Shown in pieces: positions 9,001-13,877 of a DNA stretch of 15,225 nucleotides. The notes under the pieces are model-generated. The model was given only the letters and a program-made list of their open reading frames with translations. It was not told the origin of the DNA and ran no database searches. Source of the DNA: JBCDIQ01 sp039024295 (GTDB lineage: Bacteria > Bacteroidota > Bacteroidia > J057); contig JBCDIQ010000104.1 of NCBI GenBank assembly GCA_039024295.1, positions 1 to 15,225 on the forward strand. Direction: 5' to 3'. The position numbers and the translations under genes were made by a program. The number at the start of each line of letters is the position of its first letter. Positions within the stretch are counted from its first letter, which is position 1.

Positions 9001-10519
9001 ATGTGGGGACTCAGTGCTTCAAATAGTTGAAATAATTCCTGCCCCTCAATTGAGTATCCAGGGACTTGACAGTATATATTGTACCATTTCAACGCCCGAC
9101 ACCCTACAGGGATTTCCATCTGGCGGCCAGTTTGTTGGTCCAGGCCTAACCGGCAATGTCTTCGATCCCACCTTATTGGATTCCGGGTTTTACACCCTTA
9201 CCTATATTTACAGTGACAGTATTGGTTGTCAGGACTCCCTCAGCAGAATTGTTGTTGTTACCAATAGGGTGACGGCTGACTTCTCTGGACTTGATAGCAG
9301 CTATTGTGAATATGAGTCCACGCAGCCCCTCAGTGGCTTCCCGAGCGGTGGTATTTTTACAGGGCCAGGAACGGACAGTAATCGTTTCAATCCGTTCATA
9401 GCAGGGGAAGGGATACATACCATCTCCTATTTATCCCTGGATTTAAATGGGTGTGCAGATACGGTCTCTAAGGATGTGGTGGTTTTTTCAAGACCAGATG
9501 CCCAATTATCTGGCGTTGCGAATTCTTATTGCCTGGATGCTGATCCAGCTCCATTGTCAGGTACCCCAATGGGTGGAGCTTTCTTTGGCCCAGGGGTTAA
9601 TGGAAATATCTTTACACCTCAACTGGCGGATACCGGCCTGCATGTGGTTTCTTACACCGTTTCTGACTCCACAGGATGTTCTGATACTGCCCAACAAAAC
9701 ATACGGGTGCTTCCAAGGCCTTTAGCGGATTTCGAGGTAACAGATGCATGCCTGAATGATTCCGCTGTATTCTTAAATTTATCCGAAAGCTCAACCAGTG
9801 CCACATACACCTGGGTACTTGGAGATGGAACGGTTAGCCAGGATTCAGCTCCGCGCCACCAATATCCGGCAGTTGGTCCCTACACCGTGACCCTTACCGT
9901 TCGGAATGCAGACAACTGCCGTGCATTCCTTACAAAATCCTTAGAAATCCTTCCAGTGCCAGATGCAGGCATGATCAATGACAGCCTGGTGTATCTTGGG
10001 GATACCGCCTTCTTTTTCAATAACTCCTCGGGTGCTGCCGCATATTTGTGGGAATTTGGAGATGGAAATAGCTCTGTAGATAGCCTGCCAGATCATTTGT
10101 TTGGATTGGCAGGAGAATATCAGGTTCTATTAACTGCCTTGACTGAATTTGGCTGTGAGGACACAACTCAGGGAAATGTGAGGGTAGAAAGGAGACCCGT
10201 TGCTGATTTCAAAGTTACCATCTATCCCAATCCTAATGAGGGAAGTTTTGTCGTTAATGTGAATGTGAATGAAGGAGAAGATGTGGTGATATATACCTAC
10301 GACCGAATCGGCAGGATTGTACGCACCAATGGATTCCGTGACCTCCCTCCTGGCCTTAATAAATTAGAGGTAGACTTGGGAGTAATAGCAGAAGGCGTCT
10401 ACATGGTAGCCGTGATGGTGGGAGACGACATTTATCGCCTGAATTCTTTCGATGTTGGAAAACTGGCAGAATATGAGCTGCGATATGTTCAATATCGAAA
10501 GCTGGTGATTACTCGATAA
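1..10519 (+). CDS. Giant multidomain Ig/PKD-repeat surface protein with T9SS type A sorting domain (5' end outside window)
   Basis: The frame is open from base 2 to the TAA at 10517-10519, giving 3505 residues. It is already inside a repeat at the left edge, so the start and signal peptide lie outside. The GTG at 212 is an internal codon, since clear repeat sequence precedes it. In order the protein has 34 type A Ig-like units (core FC-x-GDSV, YLWSTG, TDxNGC), 10 type B units (core GLDSxYC, PxGGxFxGxG, NGC), two PKD domains, and a C-terminal T9SS sorting domain with YPNP. From family knowledge, such proteins pass the inner membrane by Sec and the outer membrane by T9SS, and are then anchored on the surface or released. 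No enzymatic domain is visible, so I infer a structural or adhesive role, with no ligand suggested. The protein is very poor in Lys and His. A hairpin follows the stop. No gliding or T9SS gene is adjacent. The surface-protein assignment is firm; the specific function is unknown. Confidence 0.95.
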   Translation, partial: INPRPQPVINASGPTQFCAGGAVTLDAGTYSSYTWSTGASTQTINVTTSGTFSVTVVDSNGCEGIDSIDVVVFTNPTPIVQAQGATTFCPGDSVGIATQASYASYLWSTGQTDSLIFVSVGGITSVTVTDANGCQGTGNIILNQASNPTPNISPSGPTTFCEGSSVQLDAGNFNSYSWNTGATSQTLQVDSTGWYVVTVTNLAGCKATDSLFVQVNENPTPQVQPNGTQLICPGSTLLLDAGNFDTYLWSTGAITQTTTVSTAGIFSVSVVDTNGCRGTDSMRVALFVSPMPSITLSGSSSICQGDSVTLIASMHASYLWSTGETSRQITVSTGGTYSVTVLDTNGCSGSAQTTINLINNPTPTITPLSSTTFCEGDSVRLDAGIYSTYLWSTGETSRRIVANTSGNYGVEVTNANGCKGYDTIQVIANPNPVPSIVPSGPTTFCAGTSVNLDAGNFDSYLWSTGATSQSITVTATGTYIVTVTDTNLCQASDTLQVRVNNNPTPSVTAGAPSICPGDSTQLTTGAFSSYLWSTGETTQSIFGGIGTFQVTVTDANGCQGTAQTTIAAAPVPNPNIQVLPSASLCPGDSAILDAGVYSSYAWSTGATNSRITVFTGGNYVVTVTNSDGCEGADTVTIVQNNNPTPIISSTSGNVLCPGTSTSLSTAPYVSYLWSNGASTPSISVFTGGTFTVTVQDTNGCRGIGSIQVTSVSNPSPTIVSSGPPNVCPGSSLGLSTGAFSSWLWSNGDTTQATSISAPGNYSVLVTDGNGCQGTDTLSISASPNLSPSISPSGNITICTGGSVTLDAGTYDQYSWSNGDTTQTILVTQPDTFVVTVFDVSGCSGIDTVVVDSGPNLTPQIVALSSLDFCQGDSVILDAGIYNQYLWSTGETSRFITLKTATTVNVEVTDANFCTGRDTVTSTIFANPSLAIVPLGPTAFCPGDSVGLEANATFNQYNWSTGAVSSQITANAGGLYILQVQDSNGCRANDSILITINPNPQPNITTNTGANDFCNGDSLTLDAGSYSLYQWSTGETSRQIVVKQAGTYFVEVTDANGCTGTDSIDIIVNPLPSPNITPNNPTLCVGSTFTLDAGPYNSYLWSTFATTRTITGSNPGIYSVLVTDSNGCRALGIAVVNSVNNPTPTISPGPNVEICQGDTANLATTLSYASYLWSTGDTTPTIGVQNGGSYWVRVTNPSGCEGFDTVSVSVKANPNPNISPNGPTAFCPGDSVTLDAGPFQSYVWSTGETSRSITVDSAGTFTVTVTNVNNCSGSDIISTSLFTPPVATITPQGSTSICEGSSLILDGGSFAGYLWNTGELTQSIVVDSIGWYSLTVTNNNGCQDTDSIFVTVNPNPTPVITPSGGSFTICQGGSVELDAGTYSSYFWTPTGFNGQRLLTTTGGLYTVQVTDANGCQGTANATVTVVNNPSPSIVPIGPTTFCQGDSITLSVGAYAFYNWSNGGSTQNITVSPATSRIYTVVVTDANGCIGSDAIAVTVNQNPQPSIVNSGPLSFCQGNSVTLDVDPGQVFQSYQWSTGATTPAIVVVNSGTYSVEVNDANGCSGSDTVTVQVNPLPVARIKPQGPTIFCPGDSVILDAAGQFAGYSWNTGSVDSILTVKTSGLYFVEVTDQNGCTDRDSIQVRVLPNANIQIQSTGPTTFCEGGSVTFFVTGSFPVYSWNTGQNGAAITVDSTGLYQITVTDTNGCSFVDTQSLQVFPLPNATISTSSSLPYCQGDTLILAADSASSGSSFLWSNSAVTQQISTTGTGLFHVLVTDSNGCQDRDTLIVIQSPPLNVTIQPNGPVTFCDGDSVALIAGTSPYNQYQWSTGDTFAVILAKVTGAYSVTVTDTFGCSAQDTISINILPNPVFSLAASGPTFFCEGDSVVLSPTAFFPSYQWNTGDTTLGIKVDSGGLYTLTVTDTNGCSSSRSRVVTVNPNPVPSLSTISGRTALCSGNFETLQVGGGPYANYLWSTGATSSTINVFVAGTYWVEVTNSNGCVGSDTLQLAPSIPLNPQLRSTTSTTICQGDSVELVVTGTFQSYSWSNLSTSTFISTDSSIVIADSGLYTVIVTDSNLCTGADTLFISESQGLTPSIITLGGQSTTFCQGDSAILDPGPFDTYVWNTGETTRTIVTKSTGTYSVIVRDTLSGCDGIATDSITVLPVPTDTITVTGNKSFCEGDSVFLYAGLYAVQWISPVQSNNVLLKVKTSGTYVAVRTNTFGCADTESVQIFVNQNPTPVIAPVSGPPLLCNNQPTVLSAGNFSNYLWSTQSATPTISADTAGLYTVLVTDNNGCSGTDSLRIDPGSSPRPVISPQGDSLCSQTTIQLRDTVGGWITYSWSNGDTTSRTNYSQITQVPQVFNLVLTVTDSLGCPGKDSVGLAVFPLPEPDFGFPGGLNVCNGDSVYLTPGVFSKYSWSLPGTGGARGDTTAQVLVDSTGTYFVQVEDSNGCKDITQIFANVRQTTFASFTGLGGPYCDNDQPVQLLGNPSGGTFTGPGINSVNGLFDPIAAGPGVHEIKYYFTNGAPNFCTDTARQWATVFPVSSNPTIGPSLANVYCDNDTAVLLSATPQGGMFTGLGVSQVGNNYLFDPAVAGSGQVTVTYSFSGQNGCQATTSRNVQIQSTSAVQFSGLDSSYCLNASADSLIPQGALNNGVFSGSGLLLRGNTVVFEPDSAGPGMHIITYQDTSANGCISFVTDTAFVQNLPSLNISLVDSNFCELQARDTLIATPGGGTFFGNGVSNNQFTPSLAGIGPHTITYSLTTNGCTDSLIKPIQVVPNPTASFVGLDTAYCTNDMPDTLKGTPNGGQFLGSGIIQDSIFDPSQVTAGSMFVSYVYVDTFGCTDTAIQQVNVNPQTNLSFTGLDSTYCLGEPATSLSGSPVGGIFSGSGVDSLALTFLPDSAGFGSHTVRYTYTNTTTGCTDRLDKQVFVDSLPVIQIDTLGPIFCVESGSFSINVSPTGGFFRGRGIVIDSSGFTTNIYDPQLAGIGKDSIFYRFINANGCGDSVLQIVEIIPAPQLSIQGLDSIYCTISTPDTLQGFPSGGQFVGPGLTGNVFDPTLLDSGFYTLTYIYSDSIGCQDSLSRIVVVTNRVTADFSGLDSSYCEYESTQPLSGFPSGGIFTGPGTDSNRFNPFIAGEGIHTISYLSLDLNGCADTVSKDVVVFSRPDAQLSGVANSYCLDADPAPLSGTPMGGAFFGPGVNGNIFTPQLADTGLHVVSYTVSDSTGCSDTAQQNIRVLPRPLADFEVTDACLNDSAVFLNLSESSTSATYTWVLGDGTVSQDSAPRHQYPAVGPYTVTLTVRNADNCRAFLTKSLEILPVPDAGMINDSLVYLGDTAFFFNNSSGAAAYLWEFGDGNSSVDSLPDHLFGLAGEYQVLLTALTEFGCEDTTQGNVRVERRPVADFKVTIYPNPNEGSFVVNVNVNEGEDVVIYTYDRIGRIVRTNGFRDLPPGLNKLEVDLGVIAEGVYMVAVMVGDDIYRLNSFDVGKLAEYELRYVQYRKLVITR
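5..7387 (+). repeat. Type A array: 34 consecutive Ig-like domains of 69-78 residues
   Basis: The translated sequence divides without gaps into 34 units, each opening with NPxPxI or a variant. Unit starts are 5, 224, 440, 653, 866, 1079, 1292, 1505, 1718, 1925, 2138, 2351, 2564, 2777, 2993, 3209, 3419, 3635, 3848, 4061, 4280, 4499, 4721, 4937, 5153, 5375, 5594, 5810, 6035, 6269, 6494, 6704, 6920 and 7154. The consensus is NPTPxIxPxGPTTFC, then xGDSVxLDAGxYxSYLWSTG, xTxxITVxxxGxY, VTDANGCxGxDTxxVxV. Every unit keeps two cysteines, one before GDS and one in the NGC position. The pattern resembles the Ig-like domains found with Bacteroidetes sorting domains (Ig_7, CHU_C-associated type); this is from memory, not a search. 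The last units (6494, 6704, 6920, 7154) are the most degenerate; those at 6704 and 6920 lack the GDS motif but keep both cysteines. Confidence 0.92.
7388..9715 (+). repeat. Type B array: 10 consecutive PKD/Ig-like domains of 74-82 residues
   Basis: A second repeat family follows type A directly. Unit starts are 7388, 7625, 7868, 8111, 8333, 8561, 8795, 9041, 9266 and 9491. The consensus is xFxGLDSxYC, then LxGxPxGGxFxGxGVxxxxFDPxxAGxGxHxIxYxY, then NGCxDxxxxxVxV. Each unit has two cysteines, one in the YC position and one in the NGC position; the first unit has FC for the latter. The Gly-rich PxGGxFxGxG core and the AGxGxHxIxY strand are absent from type A, so this is a separate family and not a diverged form. 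Similar units occur in other long Bacteroidetes T9SS proteins (family knowledge). They probably extend the stalk; no binding site can be read from the sequence. Confidence 0.9.
9716..10195 (+). other. Two PKD domains preceding the sorting domain
   Basis: Two units of about 80 residues carry the PKD signature. The first (9716-9955) has W-V-LGDG followed by HQYPAVGPYTVTLTV; the second (9956-10195) has LWEFGDG followed by HLFGLAGEYQVLLTA. PKD domains are beta-sandwich spacers common in extracellular proteins. The first has two cysteines (ACLND and DNCRA). The second has only one (FGCED), unlike every other domain in the protein. Confidence 0.9.
10214..10516 (+). other. T9SS type A C-terminal sorting domain
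   Basis: The last 101 residues begin VTIYPNPNEGSF, continue through a beta-rich stretch with YTYDRIGRIV and a GLNKLEVDLG/GVYMVAV pair, and end KLVITR. This matches the type A sorting signal recognised by the T9SS translocon and cleaved by the PorU-type sortase (family knowledge). About 20 residues lie between the GVYMVAVMVGDDIY strand and the terminal RKLVITR, where the usual domain passes directly from one to the other. Confidence 0.92.
10433..10501 (+). repeat. Possible 60-bp in-frame insertion within the sorting domain, with a TATCG direct repeat and an 8-bp inverted repeat
   Basis: TATCG occurs at 10433-10437 and again exactly 60 bp later at 10493-10497. The intervening codons encode the extra stretch between DIY and RKLVITR. 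Within it, CTTTCGAT (10446-10453) is the exact inverted complement of ATCGAAAG (10494-10501). This could be a small palindromic insertion or simple drift; the short repeats could also be chance. Confidence 0.35.
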
Positions 10520-10531
10520 TAAAGTTCATTA

Positions 10532-10560
10532 AAAAGACCATCCCAAACAGGTGGCCTTTT
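10532..10560. terminator. Bidirectional intrinsic terminator between convergent genes
   Basis: AAAAG-A-CCATC pairs with GGTGG-C-CTTTT around the loop CCAAACA, with one A/C mismatch and one G-T wobble. It begins 12 bp after the giant gene's stop and ends 3 bp before the tex stop. T-rich flanks are present in both orientations: CCTTTTCATTT on the plus strand, and the complement of 10531-10535 on the minus strand. It probably serves both genes. Confidence 0.7.
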
Positions 10561-10563
10561 CAT

Positions 10564-12849
10564 TTACTTCTTTTTGCGCTGCTGCTTTTTCACCTGGAAA
10601 AACTCGTTGTTTTCCAAAGTTGGCGAGGAAGAAGAATCCCTTCTCCCTGAATTTCGATCTCGGTTGCCTCCTCTCCTGCCCTTTCCACCAGCATGTCGCG
10701 GCTTTGCATCTTTCCTTTCCTCGATGAGAGACAGCCCGATCCGGTTACGGTCTAAATCCAGGCTTACCACCCGCACGTTTACCTTTTGTTGCACTTTTAC
10801 GACTTCGCTCGGATGCTTGACAAATCGATTGGCCATCTGGCTTTTGTGGACCAGCCCATCCTGATGAACCCCCACATCTACAAAAGCACCAAAATCTGCC
10901 ACATTGGTGACGATGCCTGGCAGCCACATGCCTACCCTTAAATCTTCGGGTTTGTTTACGCTTTCATCGAAGCTGAACGCTTCAAATTGTTCCCTCGGAT
11001 CACGGCCCGGCTTTTTAAGCTCTTCGACAATGTCTTTCAGGGTGGGAATACCGATGGTATCTGTCACATATCTCTGAAGCGATAGCTTACTGACCAAATC
11101 AGGCTGGCTCATGAGTTGGGCAAGGGTAACCCCCAAATCCTTGGCCATCTGTTCAACCACATGATAACTTTCAGGGTGAACTGCTGATCGATCAAGGGGA
11201 TTATCCGCTTCCCGAACGCGCAAGAATCCCGCCGCTTGCTCAAACGCCTTGGGGCCCAAACGAGGTACCTTTGTCAGGCTTTTCCTGCTGCTAAAGGGGC
11301 CATTTTCATTTCTATACTGAACGATGTTTTGGGCCAACACGGGCCCAAGCCCAGATACGTAGGTGAGCAATTCCTTGCTGGCGGTGTTAAGCTCCACCCC
11401 AACGGCATTCACACAGGACATGACCGTATCGTCCAGGCTTTTTTTCAAAGCGGTCTGGTCTACATCATGCTGATATTGCCCCACCCCAATGGATTTAGGA
11501 TCAATCTTCACCAATTCCGCCAACGGATCCATCAACCTTCTGCCAATGGAAACAGCTCCCCGAACGGTGATGTCATAGTCTGGAAATTCATTTCGTGCCA
11601 CTTCTGATGCGGAGTACACAGAGGCACCACTCTCATTCACCATCAATACCTGCACATTTTTGGGCAGCTCAATCTCACGTAGAAAACGTTCTGTCTCGCG
11701 GCTCGCAGTCCCATTTCCAATAGCAATGGCTTCGATATTATAGGATTTTACCAGTTCGATGATGGCGTATTCAGACCGGACGGTTTCTCGCTGGGGGGGA
11801 TTCGGATAAATGGTGGTGTTGTGCAGCAATTTTCCTTGGGCACTCAGGGCCACAACTTTACATCCCGTCCGGAACCCAGGGTCAAGTGCCAACACACGCT
11901 TTTCTCCCAATGGAGCAGCCAGGAGCAGCTCCCTAAGGTTATCTGTAAACACCTTGATGGCTTCTTCATCAGCCGTATCCTTGCTGGTGATACGTACTTC
12001 TGTTTCCATGCTCGGGCCCAGCAGCCTTTTGTAACAATCCTCTGCGGCCATTCTTACCTGAGAGGCGGCAGGACTGTCATTCTTAACAAATTCTCGTTCC
12101 AGAATCCAATGCGCCTCATCCGCAGCAGGTTCAATGGTTAGGGAAAGAATGGATTCTTTTTCCCCACGCCGCATGGCTAGCAGACGGTGAGAAGGCACCT
12201 TTGCCAGAGGCTCACTCCAGTCAAAATAGTCTTTGTACTTTGCTCCCTCCTCTTCTTTGCCTTTGATTACCTTGGAATGAACCATAGACTGACGGGCATA
12301 CAATTGCCGCATTTTCGAGCGAACCTCCTGGTGCTCATTGATGGTTTCGGCAATAATGTCACGGGCTCCTTTCAAAGCAGTTTCCAGGTCGCCAACTTCT
12401 TTTTCAGGATTGATGAATCCTTGGGCTAATGACTCAGGCTCCAAGTCATAGTCCTGTTCCAACAATTGGGTAGCCAAGGGTTCCAGCCCGCGCTCACGGG
12501 CAATGGTGGCCCGGGTCCTTCTTTTGGGTCGGAAAGGCAAGTAAATATCTTCCAGCTCGGATAAGGTCTGGGCCCCCAGAATTGCTGACTTCAATTCGTC
12601 CGTTAGTAATTCCCGTTCTATCAGGGAAGTTAAGATGGATTCCCTCCTTTTATCGAGGGCCCGGAGAGCTTCAATCCGGTCCCGAACCTGGGCAATTTGC
12701 ACCTCATCCAGGCTGCCTGTTACTTCCTTTCTGTATCGAGAGATGAAGGGAACGGTAGCTCCTTCATCAAGCAGGCGGATGGCAGCTGCCACCTGCTGTG
12801 GCCGCACATTTAGTTCTTGTGCGATGCGTTCTATATGCTTTTTTTCCAT
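10564..12849 (-). CDS. tex: Tex-family RNA-binding transcriptional accessory protein
   Basis: The protein has 761 residues from the ATG at 12849. The N-terminal helical Tex domain is clear (LLDEGATVPFISRYRKEVTG at about 27-46, then DIYLPFRPKRRTRA near 101-114). Next come a YqgF/RNase H-like fold starting RVLALDPGFRTG (318-329), helix-hairpin-helix segments about 487-544 (SGLGPVLAQNI, VPRLGPKAFEQAAGF), and an S1 RNA-binding domain about 635-709 (GIVTNVADFGAFVDVG, GLVHKSQ). A basic, Gly/Arg/Ser-rich tail from about 711 ends KKQQRKKK; its length and charge are family-variable. Tex proteins bind nucleic acid and act in transcription in the cytoplasm; the precise role is poorly settled. The open frame extends six codons further to a TTG at 12867, but that stretch falls on the promoter element, so I prefer the ATG. 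The upstream same-strand dehydrogenase ends 35 bp away. Length and domain order are normal for the family. Confidence 0.95.
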   Translation of the reverse strand: MEKKHIERIAQELNVRPQQVAAAIRLLDEGATVPFISRYRKEVTGSLDEVQIAQVRDRIEALRALDKRRESILTSLIERELLTDELKSAILGAQTLSELEDIYLPFRPKRRTRATIARERGLEPLATQLLEQDYDLEPESLAQGFINPEKEVGDLETALKGARDIIAETINEHQEVRSKMRQLYARQSMVHSKVIKGKEEEGAKYKDYFDWSEPLAKVPSHRLLAMRRGEKESILSLTIEPAADEAHWILEREFVKNDSPAASQVRMAAEDCYKRLLGPSMETEVRITSKDTADEEAIKVFTDNLRELLLAAPLGEKRVLALDPGFRTGCKVVALSAQGKLLHNTTIYPNPPQRETVRSEYAIIELVKSYNIEAIAIGNGTASRETERFLREIELPKNVQVLMVNESGASVYSASEVARNEFPDYDITVRGAVSIGRRLMDPLAELVKIDPKSIGVGQYQHDVDQTALKKSLDDTVMSCVNAVGVELNTASKELLTYVSGLGPVLAQNIVQYRNENGPFSSRKSLTKVPRLGPKAFEQAAGFLRVREADNPLDRSAVHPESYHVVEQMAKDLGVTLAQLMSQPDLVSKLSLQRYVTDTIGIPTLKDIVEELKKPGRDPREQFEAFSFDESVNKPEDLRVGMWLPGIVTNVADFGAFVDVGVHQDGLVHKSQMANRFVKHPSEVVKVQQKVNVRVVSLDLDRNRIGLSLIEERKDAKPRHAGGKGRRGGNRDRNSGRRDSSSSPTLENNEFFQVKKQQRKKK

Positions 12850-12856
12850 GGGATAA

Positions 12857-12888
12857 CAAATATACAACTACCTGGGAAGAAGGGTCAA
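12857..12888 (-). promoter_or_regulatory. Bacteroidetes-type promoter for tex
   Basis: On the minus strand TTG (12886-12888) is followed after 21 bp by TATATTTG (12857-12864), an exact match to the Bacteroidetes -7 element TAnnTTTG with an acceptable spacing to the -33 TTG. The -33 element overlaps the stop codon of the upstream dehydrogenase. Only 7 bp separate the -7 element from the tex ATG, so a transcript from here would have almost no leader. Confidence 0.6.
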
Positions 12889-13823
12889 GCAGAATGTTGA
12901 ATCCATTTCCGGATTTCCTGCAAAATTTGACCATTGATGTTTTCCCGTGACTCTACGGTCCAACCGCCAATGTGGGGGGTCAACAACACATTATCTCGAT
13001 GAAATAAATCGGTGTACAATTTTTGTTCTTCCTCAGTCAAGGTAGCCATCTTTTCATTGGGCAATACGTCCAAAGCCGCTGCCAGCACTTTTTTTTCATC
13101 CAAGGCTTTAAGTAAATCTGCCAGCACCACGATCGGACCTCTTGCCAGGTTGAGCAAGGTGATAGGCTTTTTAAAGCTGGAAATAAATGCGGCATCTATC
13201 CAGTTTCGGGTTTCTGGGGTAAGAGGAACGTGTAGGGTCAGGATGTCTGCTTCTTCAAAAATCACCTCAAGGGTGGATTCTTTCACGTAGCCAGCACCAA
13301 AACCCGATTTGTACTTATCATATGCCAGAACTTGACAGCCAAATCCAGCAAGCTTTCGAGCAACTGCTGAACCCGTATGCCCATATCCGATGATGCCAAC
13401 CGTTTTCCAACCAATCTCCCAGCCTCGGTTTGCTTCTCTTTGCCAGATAAATTGGCGAACCTCTTGATCTGCTCTTCTCAGGTTTTGATACAAGGCCAGT
13501 AGCATGCCTATCGTTTGCTCCCCCACAGCATCTGCATTGGCACCAGCTGTATTTTTGACTGTGATTCCTCGTCTTTCCAGGTATTCCATGTCAAAGTGGT
13601 CCATCCCTACGCCCGCACGAAGGATCAGTTCAAGCGAATTCGCCTGCTTCAGGGTGGAAGCATTCACTTGAATTTTGCTGTTCATCATCAGCACATGGAC
13701 ATCCACCAAAAGTGGCAAAATCTCAGGTGGAGGGGTTTCAGGATGGTAACTTACCGTTACCGGCAGCTGGGAAAGTTGTTTCAAAAAAGAATCAGGAAAG
13801 CGATCTATGACCAGAACTTTCAT
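12885..13823 (-). CDS. D-isomer-specific 2-hydroxyacid dehydrogenase (phosphoglycerate dehydrogenase-like)
   Basis: The protein has 312 residues. It catalyses NAD(P)-dependent oxidation or reduction of a D-2-hydroxy acid in the cytoplasm; the substrate is not determined by the sequence. The catalytic/substrate domain contributes RAGVGMDHFD (69-78). The Rossmann domain has GIIGYGHTG (143-151), with an acidic residue after strand two (AYDK, Asp169) that favours NAD. The expected catalytic residues are all present: Arg228 in NLARGP, Glu257 in DVLPNEK and His284 in TPHIGGWT. It lacks the C-terminal ACT domain of the long SerA form, so it is the short type. Short phosphoglycerate dehydrogenases of this kind are common in Bacteroidota, but no serine biosynthesis gene (such as serC) is adjacent, so SerA is only a possibility. 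The start follows from MKVLVID, a normal first beta strand. It lies 35 bp upstream of tex. Confidence 0.9.
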   Translation of the reverse strand: MKVLVIDRFPDSFLKQLSQLPVTVSYHPETPPPEILPLLVDVHVLMMNSKIQVNASTLKQANSLELILRAGVGMDHFDMEYLERRGITVKNTAGANADAVGEQTIGMLLALYQNLRRADQEVRQFIWQREANRGWEIGWKTVGIIGYGHTGSAVARKLAGFGCQVLAYDKYKSGFGAGYVKESTLEVIFEEADILTLHVPLTPETRNWIDAAFISSFKKPITLLNLARGPIVVLADLLKALDEKKVLAAALDVLPNEKMATLTEEEQKLYTDLFHRDNVLLTPHIGGWTVESRENINGQILQEIRKWIQHSA

Positions 13824-13844
13824 TGGGAATTCGGGATTAAATCA

Positions 13845-13877
13845 CTAAGATAGCAGGCCAAATGAACTCAACTGCAA
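13845..13877 (-). promoter_or_regulatory. Weak candidate promoter for the hydroxyacid dehydrogenase gene
   Basis: On the minus strand TATCTTAG (13845-13852) differs from TAnnTTTG at one fixed position. A TTG at 13875-13877 lies 22 bp upstream, inside the start of the divergent peptidase gene. The distance to the dehydrogenase ATG is 21 bp. Single-motif evidence of this kind is weak. Confidence 0.28.

Noticed and set aside
10255..10270. Short tandem repeat of aatgtg in the sorting domain
   Set aside because: It is only about two and a half copies and encodes an ordinary alternating Val-Asn beta strand.
212..10519. GTG at 212 as the start of the giant gene
   Set aside because: The frame is open back to base 2 and the upstream codons encode a complete type A unit (5-223). 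The GTG is an ordinary Val codon.
11236..11607. Plus-strand 123-residue open frame opposite tex
   Set aside because: It runs antisense to the conserved helix-hairpin-helix and RNase H-like coding region and shows no recognisable protein features.
12850..12867. TTG at 12867 as the tex start, adding six residues
   Set aside because: These codons coincide with the -7 element TATATTTG, and the encoded MYICYP is not Tex-like. The ATG at 12849 begins the conserved N-terminus.
13515..13853. Plus-strand open frame opposite the dehydrogenase start
   Set aside because: It is antisense to a well-supported gene, lacks any domain, and ends in the short divergent intergenic region.
13824..13861. Promoter for the peptidase gene in the 38-bp divergent gap
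   Set aside because: No TAnnTTTG match with a spaced TTG is present on the plus strand here. TAAGATAG is too poor a match.
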